From: Sphingomonas montana
GTDB lineage: Bacteria; Pseudomonadota; Alphaproteobacteria; Sphingomonadales; Sphingomonadaceae
Assembly (NCBI RefSeq): GCF_001956315.1
Contig: NZ_MOLY01000046.1
Location: forward strand, 343,653 to 407,652
DNA length: 64,000 bases
Direction: 5' to 3'
A program made the position numbers and the translations under genes. How positions within the stretch are numbered: position 1 is the first letter of the stretch; every line of letters begins with the position of its first letter. Shown piece by piece: positions 38,572 to 48,553 of the stretch. Below the pieces are notes generated by a model. It saw only the letters and a program-made list of their open reading frames with translations. It did not search any database and was not told the DNA's origin.

Positions 38572-38632
38572 CCGTTTGGTTCGAGCTTGTCGAGAACGCT
38601 GCGCCCGGTTCTCGACAGGCCGAAGCAAACGG
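38572..38632. repeat. Hairpin repeat, family B
   Basis: CCGTTTGGTTCGAGCTTGTC with GAGAAC pairs imperfectly with GTTCTCGACAGGCCGAAGCA plus AACGG around the loop GCTGCGCCCG. It lies between two convergent genes and probably ends both transcripts. Confidence 0.7.
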
Positions 38633-38666
38633 GTTCCGGAGATTGCCTGGACCGGAGGCGAAGCCC

Positions 38667-39467
38667 CTACGAAGTCACCACCCGGACATGGCGGTAGCGG
38701 GCTTCGACCAAGCTGTAGAGACCGAAGCAGAAGAGGCCGGCGGCGACGATGCCGAGCAGGACGGGGCCATAGGCCTGTTGCTGCAGTTCGGAAAGCGCCT
38801 GGCCCATGCCGCCGGCGCGGGCGGCCTCGCTCGTCCAGCCGGCCATGACGAAGAACCAGCCGGTTATGACGAACACGACCGCGCGGGCCGCATAGCCCAG
38901 CCGGCCGATCGTGCGGACATAGGCGGGGGCGGGGGTGACGCCGTCGAGGTTCTTCAGGAAACTGGCCTTGTACGCCCTAACCGCCTGGATGCCGGCGACG
39001 ACGAACAGGATGAGACCGACCACGCCGATCAGCAGCGGCCCGGCGGGTTGTTCGAGCAGCCAGCGGGTCCAGTCCTGGGCCTTGGCATCGCCCGGCGCGC
39101 TGCCGCCGGTGACGGGCGTGCGCGTGGCCAGCTTGACCGCGGTCCAGGCGAGCAGGACGTGCGCGATCCCGCTGATCGCGAAGCCGAGCCGTTTGAACGC
39201 GCCCTTCGCATCGATGCCGACCCGTTCGGGATCGAACGCCGCCTGCGTCAGCCGCCAGAAGGCATAGCCCGCCAGCCCGACCGCGACGACGCCGAGCAGC
39301 ACGCGACCGAACGGTTCGTCGATTAGGCTGGCCATCGCCGCCTGGTTGTCGGTCGGTGCCCCGCCGGTGCGGGCCGCGTCGATCGCGAACCAGCCGACGA
39401 GAATATAGACCAGCCCGCGGGCCGCGAAACCCAGTCGCGCCAGCCAGTTCGCACCTTGTTCCGTCAT
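38667..39467 (-). CDS. DUF1206 membrane protein
   Basis: A 266-residue inner-membrane protein with six helices in three repeats. Each repeat starts with a similar helix: LARLGFAARGLVYILVGWF (near residue 9), FKRLGFAISGIAHVLLAW (near 90) and IGRLGYAARAVVFVITGWF (near 186), the DUF1206 signature. Function unknown. It is in the same direction as, and downstream of, the lysophospholipase-like gene. Confidence 0.9.
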   Translation of the reverse strand: MTEQGANWLARLGFAARGLVYILVGWFAIDAARTGGAPTDNQAAMASLIDEPFGRVLLGVVAVGLAGYAFWRLTQAAFDPERVGIDAKGAFKRLGFAISGIAHVLLAWTAVKLATRTPVTGGSAPGDAKAQDWTRWLLEQPAGPLLIGVVGLILFVVAGIQAVRAYKASFLKNLDGVTPAPAYVRTIGRLGYAARAVVFVITGWFFVMAGWTSEAARAGGMGQALSELQQQAYGPVLLGIVAAGLFCFGLYSLVEARYRHVRVVTS

Positions 39468-39528
39468 GTCAGCCAACCCCCCATAAATCGTTCCGGCTGC
39501 ATAATGGCCGGCGGCGGATACCGTTCCG

Positions 39529-40182
39529 TCAGCGCAGTGCGGTGCGGACGCCGGGCAGGATGCGGCGGACCACCACGGCCACGCCGCGCGGGTTCGGGTG
39601 CATGCCGTCGGCCTGCAACAGCGCGCGGTTGCCCGCCACGCCGTCCAGAAAGAACGGATAGAGCGCGGCGCGATATTTGCGTGCCAGTTGCGGGAAGATC
39701 GGTTCGAAGGCGGCGGCATAGCGGCGGCCGAGGTTCGGGGCGGCGCGCATGCCGGCGAGCAGCACCGGGATGCGCCGGCGGCTGAATTCCGCCAGGATCG
39801 CGTCCAGATTCGCGCGGGTCTGCACCGGGTTCAGCCCGCGCAGCATGTCGTTCGCGCCCAGTTCGACGATGGCGAGATCGGGTTTGGCCTTCAGCCCGCG
39901 CAGCACCCAGGCGAGCCGTGCGCGTCCGGCGGCCGTGGTGTCCCCCGACACGCCGGCGTTGTAGACGCGCACCGGTGTTCCGCCGGCGCGCAACGCGGCC
40001 TCCAGCCGGGTCGGGAACGCCTGTGCGGGGGCAAGGCCGTAGCCGGCGGTCAGGCTGTCGCCGAACGCCAGGATCAGGCGGTCCGCCGCCGCCGCGGGGG
40101 TCGCGGCCAAAACGCAGAGCGCCGCCATGATCGCTTGGAGAAGCCGTCTGGCCCGTCCATAGGGATTCGTCCCGTCAGTCAT
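39529..40182 (-). CDS. tesA: SGNH-family arylesterase / lysophospholipase (TesA-like)
   Basis: A 217-residue exported hydrolase. The signal peptide ends near ATPAAAAD. Block I is AFGDSLTAGYGL with Ser43, block III is LGANDMLRG near residue 108, and block V is DGMHPNPRG with Asp and His near 192-195. TesA-type enzymes cleave acyl esters and thioesters in the periplasm. It is divergent from ybbA with 17 bases between starts, the conserved tesA/ybbA/ybbP arrangement. Confidence 0.9.
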   Translation of the reverse strand: MTDGTNPYGRARRLLQAIMAALCVLAATPAAAADRLILAFGDSLTAGYGLAPAQAFPTRLEAALRAGGTPVRVYNAGVSGDTTAAGRARLAWVLRGLKAKPDLAIVELGANDMLRGLNPVQTRANLDAILAEFSRRRIPVLLAGMRAAPNLGRRYAAAFEPIFPQLARKYRAALYPFFLDGVAGNRALLQADGMHPNPRGVAVVVRRILPGVRTALR

Positions 40183-40199
40183 CGGATGTCCTCATCGCC

Positions 40200-40892
40200 A
40201 TGTCGATCGACCCTATCGCGATCCGCGCGCGCAATGTCACCCTCGCGCTCGGCCGGGGGGCGGCGCGGGTGGAGATATTGCGCGGAATCGACCTGGATAT
40301 CGCGACCGGCGACAGCGTGGCGCTGCTGGGGGCCAGCGGATCGGGCAAGTCGTCGCTGATGGCCGTCCTGTCCGGGCTGGAACGCGCGACGGGCGGCGAG
40401 ATACTGGTGGCCGGCGCGGATTTCGGCGCGCTGGACGAGGATGCGCTGGCGCTTGCCCGGCGGGGGCGGATCGGCATCGTGTTGCAGGCGTTCCACCTGT
40501 TGCCGACGATGACCGCGCTCGAAAATGTGGCGGTGCCGCTGGAGCTGGACGGGGTGGACGATGCGTTCGCGCGTGCCGCGGCGGAGCTGGCGGCGGTCGG
40601 ACTGGGCCATCGGACGGGGCATTATCCGGCGCAACTGTCGGGCGGGGAACAGCAGCGCGCGGCAATCGCGCGGGCGATCGTATCCGGCCCGGCGATCCTG
40701 TTCGCGGACGAACCGACCGGCAACCTGGACGAGACGACGGGCGCGGCGATCCTGGACCTGCTGTTCGCGCGGCGGGCGGAGACAGGCGCGACGCTGCTGA
40801 TGATTACGCACGACCGGGCGCTGGCCGAGCGATGCGACCGCGTGCTGGAGATGCGCGACGGGCGGATCGTCGGCGACAGGCGGACGGCGTGA
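40200..40892 (+). CDS. ybbA: ABC transporter ATP-binding protein (YbbA-like)
   Basis: A 230-residue ATPase of the LolD/MacB/FtsE group. Walker A GASGSGKSSL is near residue 43, the signature LSGGEQQRAAIARAI near 146, Walker B ILFADEPTGNLDE near 166 and the switch His in ITHDRALAERC near 203. It works with the FtsX-like permease downstream; together with TesA the module may move or clear acylated molecules at the envelope. Confidence 0.92.
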   Translation: MSIDPIAIRARNVTLALGRGAARVEILRGIDLDIATGDSVALLGASGSGKSSLMAVLSGLERATGGEILVAGADFGALDEDALALARRGRIGIVLQAFHLLPTMTALENVAVPLELDGVDDAFARAAAELAAVGLGHRTGHYPAQLSGGEQQRAAIARAIVSGPAILFADEPTGNLDETTGAAILDLLFARRAETGATLLMITHDRALAERCDRVLEMRDGRIVGDRRTA

Positions 40893-40925
40893 GGGTTTCG
40901 GGCGTGGTCCGCCTCGACTTCGGCC

Positions 40926-41018
40926 GTCATCCCAGCAGACGCTGGTATTCCTTATCACTCCGGTCGGGGCTGGATTCCGGCGGAGCGATAATGGATCCTG
41001 ACTTCCGTCAGGATGACG
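40926..41018. repeat. 92-base composite palindromic element, family C, copy 2
   Basis: Inverted copy of 31459-31550. Its right part reads GGATCCTGACTTCCGTCAGG and is nearly identical, on the opposite strand, to the start of copy 1. It lies in the ybbA-ybbP gap, ending 16 bases before the permease GTG. Confidence 0.75.
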
Positions 41019-41034
41019 GTGAAGGGCACGGCGC

Positions 41035-43530
41035 GTGAGCATCGCGTGGCGGCTGGCGTTGCGCGATCTGCGGGGCGGACTGGTCGGCCTGCGGTTGCTG
41101 GCGGTGTGTCTGTTCCTGGGGGTCGCGGCGATTGCGGGCGTCGGGTCGCTGTCGTCGGCGATCGTGGGCGAGCTGCGCGCGCAGGGCCGCGTCATACTGG
41201 GCGGGGACCTGTCGCTGTCGCTGTCGCAACGGCAGGCGACGCCGGCCGAGCGTGCCGGGATCGCCCGGCTGGGCCGCATAGCAGAGAGCGCGTCGTTGCG
41301 CGCCATGGCGGCGCGCCGCGACAATGGCGAGGCGGTGCTGGCCGAACTGAAGGCGGTCGACGCGGCCTATCCGCTCTACGGCCGGCTGACCGTCGCGCCC
41401 GGTGCGGAGACCCCAAGGCCGGGCGGCGGACGGGTGCTGATCGCCCCGGCGCTGGCCGATCGGTTGCGGATCGGGGTGGGCGACCCGATCCGGCTGGGCG
41501 AGGCGATGCTGCGCGTGGGCGGGATCATCGCAGAGGAGCCGGACCGCGTCGGCGACGGGTTCGTGCTGGGACCCGCCGTGCTGATCGGGATGGCGGACCT
41601 TGGCCGGACGGGCCTGATCCAGCCGGGCAGCCTGTACAACTGGCGGTACAAGGTGGCGATGCCGGCCGGCACCGATGCGGCGGCGGCGGGAGTCGCGCTG
41701 AATCGCGCCTTTCCGGAAGCGGGGTGGCGGGTGCGCGACAGCAGCGACGGCGCACCGAGCACGCGGCGCTTCATCGAACGGATCGGCCAGTTCCTGACGC
41801 TGGTCGGGCTGACCGCGCTGCTGATCGCCGGGATCGGCGTGGGGAACGGGGTGGGGGCCTATCTGGGCGGCAAGCGCCCGGGGATCGCGACGCTGAAGAC
41901 GCTGGGCGCGTCGTCGGGCACGATCTTCCGGATCTACCTGATCCAGGTCGGGCTGGTCGCGGTGGGGGCGGTCGTGCTGGCGCTGGTGGCGGGCGCCCTG
42001 GTGCCGTCGCTGGTGGTGGCGCTGGCGGGGGCGGCGTTGCCGGTCGCGCCGGGGTTCGCGATCCAGCCGCGGCCATTGGCGTTGGCGGCGGCGTACGGCC
42101 TGCTCGTGACGTTCGCATTTGCGCTGGCACCCTTGGCGCGTGCGCGGGCGGTGGGCGCGGCGTCGCTGTTTCGTGGTGGCGTGGAGCGGGCGGCCCGACC
42201 GGCGTGGCGCGTGGTCGTCGGGGTGGTGGCTGCAATCGGGACGGCGGCGGCGCTGGCGGTCGGGACCGCGCGGGAACCGCTGTTCGCGGCGGGGTTCCTC
42301 GGGGCGGCGGCGGTGCTGCTGGGCCTGCTCGCGCTGATCGGCTGGGGGGTCAGGGTAGCGGCGGCGCGGCTGCCGCGGTCGCGCCGGCCATTGCTGCGGC
42401 TGGCGATCGCGAACCTGCATGCGCCGGCCGCGCAGACCGACCGGCTGGTCGTCGCGCTGGGCCTGGGGCTCAGCCTGTTCGCCACGCTGGCGGTGATCCA
42501 GACCAATCTGGGCGGGCAGATCCGCAGTACGGTGCCGGACCGCGCGCCAGCGTTCTTCATGCTCGATATCCCGTCGGCGGAGGTCGACCGATTCCGCGGG
42601 CTGATCGCCGGGACCGCCCCCGGCAGCACGCTGACCATGGTTCCGTCGTTGCGCGGGCCGGTGGTGGCGGTGAAGGGCGTGCGCGTTGCGGAGATGAAGA
42701 ATGTGCCGGAGGGCGCGTGGATCCTGCGCGGCGACCGTGGGCTGACGTTCGCGCAGGACCTGCCGGCGGGTAACCGCATCACCGAAGGGCGCTGGTGGCC
42801 GGCGGGCTATGCGGGGCCGCCGCTGGTGTCGATGGATGCGGAGGCGGGCCGGTTGCTGGGGCTGAAGATCGGCGATGCGATCACGGTATCCGCGCTGGGC
42901 GTCGAGGTGCCGGCGACGATCGCGTCGTTCCGCGAAATCAAGTGGGACAGCCTGGGGTTCAATTTCGTGCTGATCTTTTCGCCCGACACGTTCGCGGGGG
43001 CGCCGTTCAACTATATGGCGACGCTGGACCTAGCCCCGGGGCGCGAGACGGCGGTCAACCGCGCGGTGACGGCGGCGTTCCCGTCGGTCAGCCTGATCCG
43101 GGTCAAGGACGTGATCGACCAGGTCGGCACGCTGCTGGGCCAACTGGCGACGGCCGTGGCGGCGGCCTCCGCCGTCGCGATCGCGGCGGGGATCGCGGTG
43201 CTAGTCGGCGCGATCACCGCATCGCGCGCGGCGCGGGTCTATGATGCGGTGCTGCTGAAGATGCTGGGCGCACGGCGGATCCAGATACTGGCAGTGCAGG
43301 CGATGGAATATGCGGTGCTGGCGTTGCTGGTGTCGGCGGTCGCGCTGGCGGTGGGGGCGGCGGCCGGGTGGTATGTGGTGGTGCAGGTGTTCCAGCTGGA
43401 ATGGGGGCCGGACTGGTCCGTCGTGCTGGGCACGCTGGCGGGGGGCGTGCTGCTGATCCTGGCGATCGGGCTGGCGGGGGCGCTGCCGGCGCTGGCCGCG
43501 CGGCCAGCGCGGGCGTTGCGCGATATGTGA
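41035..43530 (+). CDS. ybbP: FtsX-like ABC permease (YbbP-like)
   Basis: A 831-residue inner-membrane protein with about ten helices in the YbbP layout: one at the N-terminus (about residues 22-40), a group around 250-460, and three near the C-terminus (about 695-820). Two large periplasmic domains lie between. The gene begins with GTG at 41035. It forms the membrane part of the transporter with YbbA. Length is close to E. coli YbbP (about 800). Confidence 0.92.
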   Translation: MSIAWRLALRDLRGGLVGLRLLAVCLFLGVAAIAGVGSLSSAIVGELRAQGRVILGGDLSLSLSQRQATPAERAGIARLGRIAESASLRAMAARRDNGEAVLAELKAVDAAYPLYGRLTVAPGAETPRPGGGRVLIAPALADRLRIGVGDPIRLGEAMLRVGGIIAEEPDRVGDGFVLGPAVLIGMADLGRTGLIQPGSLYNWRYKVAMPAGTDAAAAGVALNRAFPEAGWRVRDSSDGAPSTRRFIERIGQFLTLVGLTALLIAGIGVGNGVGAYLGGKRPGIATLKTLGASSGTIFRIYLIQVGLVAVGAVVLALVAGALVPSLVVALAGAALPVAPGFAIQPRPLALAAAYGLLVTFAFALAPLARARAVGAASLFRGGVERAARPAWRVVVGVVAAIGTAAALAVGTAREPLFAAGFLGAAAVLLGLLALIGWGVRVAAARLPRSRRPLLRLAIANLHAPAAQTDRLVVALGLGLSLFATLAVIQTNLGGQIRSTVPDRAPAFFMLDIPSAEVDRFRGLIAGTAPGSTLTMVPSLRGPVVAVKGVRVAEMKNVPEGAWILRGDRGLTFAQDLPAGNRITEGRWWPAGYAGPPLVSMDAEAGRLLGLKIGDAITVSALGVEVPATIASFREIKWDSLGFNFVLIFSPDTFAGAPFNYMATLDLAPGRETAVNRAVTAAFPSVSLIRVKDVIDQVGTLLGQLATAVAAASAVAIAAGIAVLVGAITASRAARVYDAVLLKMLGARRIQILAVQAMEYAVLALLVSAVALAVGAAAGWYVVVQVFQLEWGPDWSVVLGTLAGGVLLILAIGLAGALPALAARPARALRDM

Positions 43531-43744
43531 CGGGTTGTCTTAGGCTTTGAGCGTATTGCTTGGTGGGCGCTGTTGGCTTCTCGGCTTCGCTCGAAGGGTC
43601 CCTCGACTTCGCTCGGGATGGGCGGGGTTTGGGGACCACTCCGTTTGGGGTTTGGGAGTAGAGACAGCCGTCCGCGTTGCGTCCAGTGACGCCCCTCTTC
43701 CCGGCCCTCTCCCCGGAGGGGAGAGGGGGCCTGTTACGCCCTTG

Positions 43745-45280
43745 TTAGCGGGGTTCGACCGGGGTCACGGCGGCCACCGGGGCGGCGTCGCCGGGGCGGA
43801 GCGGGGGTGGGGGGCCGAGGCCGCCGCCGAGGGCCGCATAGAGCGAGACAAGGTTCTGGAGATCGTTGCCGCGCAGCATGATGAGCGCCTGTTCTGCCGC
43901 AAACAGATTGCGCTGCGCGTCGAGCACTTCGATATATTGCGCGACGCCGTTCTGGTAGCGCGACTGCGCCAGCCGGGCGAGTGCCCGCTGGGCGGCGACG
44001 GCGCGGCCCTGCGCCGCAATCTGTTCGCGCAGGTAGCGGCGGCCGGCAAGCCCGTCGGCAACCTCGCGGAAGGCCGTCTGGACCGTGCGTTCGTAGGTCG
44101 CGACGGCGATCGTCTCACGGGCGCGGGCCACGGTGAGGTCGCCCTTGCGCGCACCCCAGTCGAAGATCGGGAGCGAGATCGACGGGCCGAAGCTCCACCC
44201 GAGCCCCTCGGATCCGACCAGATTGCCGAGCGCGGACGAGGTGAACCCGGCTTGCCCGGTAAGCGTGATCGACGGGAAGAAGGCGGCGCGCGATGCACCG
44301 ACATTGGCGCGGGCGGCGCGCAGCTGTTCCTCCGCCTGCAGGATGTCCGGCCGGTTGGCGAGCAGTTCGGACGGGAGCCCCGCCGCGATGTCGCGCACGA
44401 TGCCCTGGTTGGCAAGCGTGGCGGGGGGGGACAGCCGCTCCTCGTCGATCGGCTGGCCCACGAGCAGGCGGACGATGTTGCGTTGCTGGGCGCGCTGGTT
44501 GCGCAGCGATGCCGCCTCGGTTTCCGCCTGGGTCACCAGCACTTCGGCCTGGCGATAATCGAGGGCGGAGGTGACGCCCGCATCGAGCCGGAGCTTCGCG
44601 ATCCGCAGCCCTTCGCGCCGCGACACCACGGTGCGATCGGCCTGATCGGCCTGTTCCGACAGCGAGCGCGAGGTGAGGTAGGCGCTTGCCAGATCACGGA
44701 TCAGCGACAGCCGGAACGCGCGTTCCGCCGCGACGGTGGACAGGAAGTTCGAACGGGCCGCCTCGCTGAGATTGGCGACCCGGCCCCAGAAATCGAGTTC
44801 GAACGAGGTGACCGCGACACCGACATTATAGGTGTTGAAGGTGAAGCCGTTCGGGGTGTCGGCCGTGCCGTCGGTCGGGATGGTGGTGGCGCCGCCGGTC
44901 TGGCTCTGGATCGACGCGATGCCGACGCGCCGCCGGACGGCGCTGCCCGCCGCACCAAGCTGCGGAAGCTGGTTCGCGCGCTGGATGCGGTACTGGCCGC
45001 GCGCTTCCTCGATCCGGGCGACGGAAATGCGCAGGTCGCGATTGTTGACCAGCGCCATCGCGATCAGTTCGCGCAGGCGCGGATCCTGGAAATAATCCTG
45101 CCAGCCGATCGCGGTCGCGGCGATGCGGCCGCCCGCCGGCAACACTTCGGCCGGATATTGCACCGGGGTGCTGAGTTCGGGCGTGACATGTTTCGGCGCG
45201 AAGTTGCAGGCGGAAAGCGCGGTCGCGGCCAGGAGCGGCCAGACGAAGCGCGCGGGCGCGGTGCGGGAACGATCATGCAT
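43745..45280 (-). CDS. Outer membrane efflux lipoprotein (NodT/OprM family)
   Basis: A 511-residue TolC-like channel. The signal peptide has the lipobox LSAC with Cys25. Two OEP repeats (about residues 75-265 and 290-475) carry the helical pattern, with GAAGSAVRRR and DFWGRVANLSEAARS typical of the RND-associated OprM branch. The C-terminus is a Pro-rich tail. Its ATG overlaps the RND stop by eight bases (ATGCATGA). Last gene of the efflux operon. Confidence 0.94.
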   Translation of the reverse strand: MHDRSRTAPARFVWPLLAATALSACNFAPKHVTPELSTPVQYPAEVLPAGGRIAATAIGWQDYFQDPRLRELIAMALVNNRDLRISVARIEEARGQYRIQRANQLPQLGAAGSAVRRRVGIASIQSQTGGATTIPTDGTADTPNGFTFNTYNVGVAVTSFELDFWGRVANLSEAARSNFLSTVAAERAFRLSLIRDLASAYLTSRSLSEQADQADRTVVSRREGLRIAKLRLDAGVTSALDYRQAEVLVTQAETEAASLRNQRAQQRNIVRLLVGQPIDEERLSPPATLANQGIVRDIAAGLPSELLANRPDILQAEEQLRAARANVGASRAAFFPSITLTGQAGFTSSALGNLVGSEGLGWSFGPSISLPIFDWGARKGDLTVARARETIAVATYERTVQTAFREVADGLAGRRYLREQIAAQGRAVAAQRALARLAQSRYQNGVAQYIEVLDAQRNLFAAEQALIMLRGNDLQNLVSLYAALGGGLGPPPPLRPGDAAPVAAVTPVEPR

Positions 45281-48200
45281 GGGTCGGTTCCCCATCCTTG
45301 TGGACATGGCCGGTGTCGGTGGGCGCGTTGGGCGCATGCGGCGCCTTGCGCGTCAGCCAGCGGCGGACCGCGACGTAGAAGAGCGGAATGAAGAAGATGC
45401 CGAGCAGCGTGGCGGTGATCATGCCGCCCATCACGCCGGTGCCCACCGCGCGGCGGCTGGCGGCGCCGGCCCCCGTCGAGATGAACAGCGGCACCATGCC
45501 CAGGATGAAGGCGAGGCTGGTCATGATGATCGGGCGCAGCCGCAGCTTCACCGCCTCCATCGTGGCATCGAACACGCTCTTGCCCTCGGCTTCCTGTTCG
45601 ATCGCGAACTCGACGATCAGGATCGCGTTCTTCGCGGCCAGACCGATGATCGTGATGAGCCCGACGTTGAAATACACGTCCGCCGAATAGCCGCGCATCA
45701 TCGTGAACAGGATCGACCCCAGCACGCCGAGCGGCACGACCAGCAGCACCGCGAGCGGCACCGTCCAGCTTTCGTACAAGGCCGCCAGCAGGAGAAAGAC
45801 GACGACCAGCGACAGGCCGAGCAGCAGCCCGATCTGACCGCCGGACTGACGTTCCTCGAACGAAGTGCCGGTCCATTCGTAGGTGAAGCCACCGGGCAGC
45901 TTGGCGACCAGCGTCTCCATCTCGGTCAGCGCGTCGCCGGTCGAGTAGCCGGGCTTGGATTCGCCGGAGATCGAGGCGGACGGGTAGCCGTTATAGCGTT
46001 GCAGCTGCGGCGGGCCGACCGTCCAGGTGGCGGTGGTGAAGGCACCGAACGGCACCATGTCGCCCGCCGTGTTCCTGACCCGCAGGTTCAGGATGTCCGA
46101 CGGCGTCATGCGGTACGGTGCGTCGGCCTGCAGATAGACGCGCAGGACGCGGCCGTCGCGGTTGAAGTCGTTGGCATAGGCGGAGCCGGCCGCGATCGAC
46201 AGGGTGGTGTTGACGTCGCCGATCGACAGGCCGAGCGCGCGGGCGCGGACGCGGTCGATATTGACGCGCAACTGCGGCGCGGGCTCCATCCCTTCGGGAC
46301 GGACGTTGGCCAGGACCGGGCTCTGCGCCGCCAGCCCGAGCAGCTGGTTGCGGGCGGCGGTCAGTTCCTCTTCGGACTGGCCTTCGCGGGCCTGGAGGCG
46401 GAAGGAGAAGCCGGTGGCATTGCCGAGCTGCTGGATCGGGGGCGGGGTGAGCGTGAAGATCGTCGCCTGCTTGACCTGCATCAGCACGCCGAGCGCCTTG
46501 CCCGCCAGAGTGGTGGCGCTGTTTTCCACGCCCGGACGCTCTTCCCACGGCTTGAGCGGGGCGAAGATCATCGCGGTCGACTGCCCCTGACCGAAGAAGC
46601 TGAACCCGCGCACGGTGACGACGTTGGCGACCTGCGGCTGCTTGTCGAAGAAGGCCTGCGCGGCGCGGATCGCCTCGTCCGTCCGCTGGCGCGTGGCACC
46701 GGGCGGCGCCTGGATGACCGAGATGGTGTAGCCCTGATCCTCCGATGGCAGGAAGCCACCCGGCAGCCGCGTGAACAGCAGTGCGGTGATCCCGAACAGC
46801 AGGAGGGCGATGCCCAGCCAGCGTACCGGTTTCGCCAGGATCTTGCCGACGCCGCGCTGATATTTGTCGGTCGACCGAGCGAACCGATCGTTGAAGCCGC
46901 CGAAGAAGCGCTGGACGAACGGGAAGCGCGACTGCTTCGGCGTCTCCTCATGCGGTTTCAGCAGCGTGGCGCACAGGGCGGGGGTGAGGGTGAGCGCGAG
47001 CAGCGCGGAGAAGGCGATCGAGATGGCGAGCGTGACGGAGAACTGGCGGTAGATGCCGCCGGTCGACCCCGGGAAGAACGCCATCGGGATGAACACCGCG
47101 ATCAGGACGAGCGTGATGCCGATGATGGCGGTCGTGATCTGGCCCATCGCCTTGATCGTGGCATCGCGCGGGGACAGATGTTCCTCCGCCATGATGCGTT
47201 CGACATTCTCGATCACGACGATAGCGTCATCGACCAGGATGCCGATGGCCAGCACCATGCCGAACAGGGTCAGCACGTTGATGGAGAAACCGAACAGCCA
47301 GAGGCCCAGGCAGGCACCGGCGAGCGCGATCGGCACGACCAGCGTCGGGATGACCGTGGCGCGCCAGTTCTGGAGGAACAGGAACATGACGAGGAAGACG
47401 AGGATCATCGCTTCGACCAGCGTCTTGATGACCTCTTCCACCGACACGGTGATGAAGGGCGTCGTGTCGTAGGGGATCGACCACTGGACGTCGGCGGGCA
47501 GCGACTTGGCCAGTTCGTCCATCCGCGTCTTGATGCCGTCGGCGGTGGCCAGCGCGTTCGCGCCGGTGCGCAGCTGGATACCCAGACCGGCCATCGGCTT
47601 GCCGTTCAGTTCGGCGCCGGTGCTGTAGTCCTGGGCGCCAAGTTCGACGCGGGCGACATCCTTGAGCGTGACGGTCGATCCGTCGGGATTGGCGCGCAGG
47701 ATGATGTTTTCGAACTGCTGCGGGTTGGTGAAGCGGTTCTGGGTGATGATCGTGGCGTTCAGTTCGCTGCCCTTGGCGACGGGCTGATCGCCGAGCGAAC
47801 CGCCCGCGGTCTGGCTGTTCTGTTCCTGCACGGCGGCGAGCGCCTCCGCCGAGGAAAGCCGGAACGAGGCGAGCTTGTCCGGATCGAGCCAGATGCGCAT
47901 CGCATAGGGGCTGCCGAACAGCCGGATGTCGCCGACGCCGGGAACGCGGCGCAGTTCGTCGATGACATCGTTCGATGCGATGTTGCTGAGTTCGGTGCTG
48001 TCGGTCTCGCCGCTCTTCGACGTCAGCGTGACGAACTGGAGGAAGCCGGCATTGGCCTCGCTGACCAGCACGCCCTGTCGCCGCACTTCCTCGGGCAACC
48101 GGGCCTCGACCCGGCGCAGGCGGTTCTGGACATCCATCTGCGCGGTGTCGATGTTGGTGCCGGATTCGAAGTTCACTGTGATCGATGCGGTGCCGTTCGA

Positions 48201-48452
48201 AAGGCTGGTCGACGCCATGTAGAGGAACCCCTCCACGCCGTTCAGCTCCTGTTCGATCACCTGCGTCACATTCTGTTCGAGCGTGGCGGCGTCGGCACCG
48301 GGATAGGTAACCGAGATCTGGAGCGAGGGCGGGGCGACGTCCGGATATTGTTCGATCGGCAGCGCGCGCAGCGCCAGGATGCCGCCAAGCAGGATGCCGA
48401 GCGCGATGACCCAGGCGAAGATCGGGCGACCGATGAAGAAGCGGGAAAACAT
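45273..48452 (-). CDS. RND multidrug efflux pump, HAE1 family
   Basis: A 1059-residue inner-membrane proton/drug antiporter, the AcrB/MexB type. The opening MFSRFFIGRPIFAWVIALGI is typical. Helix 4 carries the proton-relay Asp pair in AIGILVDDAIVVIENVERIM near residue 400, and the partner Lys region is expected near 940 in helix 10. Two large periplasmic loops follow helices 1 and 7. Substrates are likely hydrophobic drugs or metabolites but cannot be told. Transcribed with the MFP and OMF genes. Confidence 0.96.
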   Translation of the reverse strand: MFSRFFIGRPIFAWVIALGILLGGILALRALPIEQYPDVAPPSLQISVTYPGADAATLEQNVTQVIEQELNGVEGFLYMASTSLSNGTASITVNFESGTNIDTAQMDVQNRLRRVEARLPEEVRRQGVLVSEANAGFLQFVTLTSKSGETDSTELSNIASNDVIDELRRVPGVGDIRLFGSPYAMRIWLDPDKLASFRLSSAEALAAVQEQNSQTAGGSLGDQPVAKGSELNATIITQNRFTNPQQFENIILRANPDGSTVTLKDVARVELGAQDYSTGAELNGKPMAGLGIQLRTGANALATADGIKTRMDELAKSLPADVQWSIPYDTTPFITVSVEEVIKTLVEAMILVFLVMFLFLQNWRATVIPTLVVPIALAGACLGLWLFGFSINVLTLFGMVLAIGILVDDAIVVIENVERIMAEEHLSPRDATIKAMGQITTAIIGITLVLIAVFIPMAFFPGSTGGIYRQFSVTLAISIAFSALLALTLTPALCATLLKPHEETPKQSRFPFVQRFFGGFNDRFARSTDKYQRGVGKILAKPVRWLGIALLLFGITALLFTRLPGGFLPSEDQGYTISVIQAPPGATRQRTDEAIRAAQAFFDKQPQVANVVTVRGFSFFGQGQSTAMIFAPLKPWEERPGVENSATTLAGKALGVLMQVKQATIFTLTPPPIQQLGNATGFSFRLQAREGQSEEELTAARNQLLGLAAQSPVLANVRPEGMEPAPQLRVNIDRVRARALGLSIGDVNTTLSIAAGSAYANDFNRDGRVLRVYLQADAPYRMTPSDILNLRVRNTAGDMVPFGAFTTATWTVGPPQLQRYNGYPSASISGESKPGYSTGDALTEMETLVAKLPGGFTYEWTGTSFEERQSGGQIGLLLGLSLVVVFLLLAALYESWTVPLAVLLVVPLGVLGSILFTMMRGYSADVYFNVGLITIIGLAAKNAILIVEFAIEQEAEGKSVFDATMEAVKLRLRPIIMTSLAFILGMVPLFISTGAGAASRRAVGTGVMGGMITATLLGIFFIPLFYVAVRRWLTRKAPHAPNAPTDTGHVHKDGEPTHA

Positions 48453-48553
48453 GGGGAGCCTAGCCTTCGTGAAGCTGGGAACAGGGGATGGGCCGCTTGG
48501 CCCCGCGGTCGCGCGTCGGCGCGATGCGGCGCGGGGAGGGCGGCGTCATCGGA

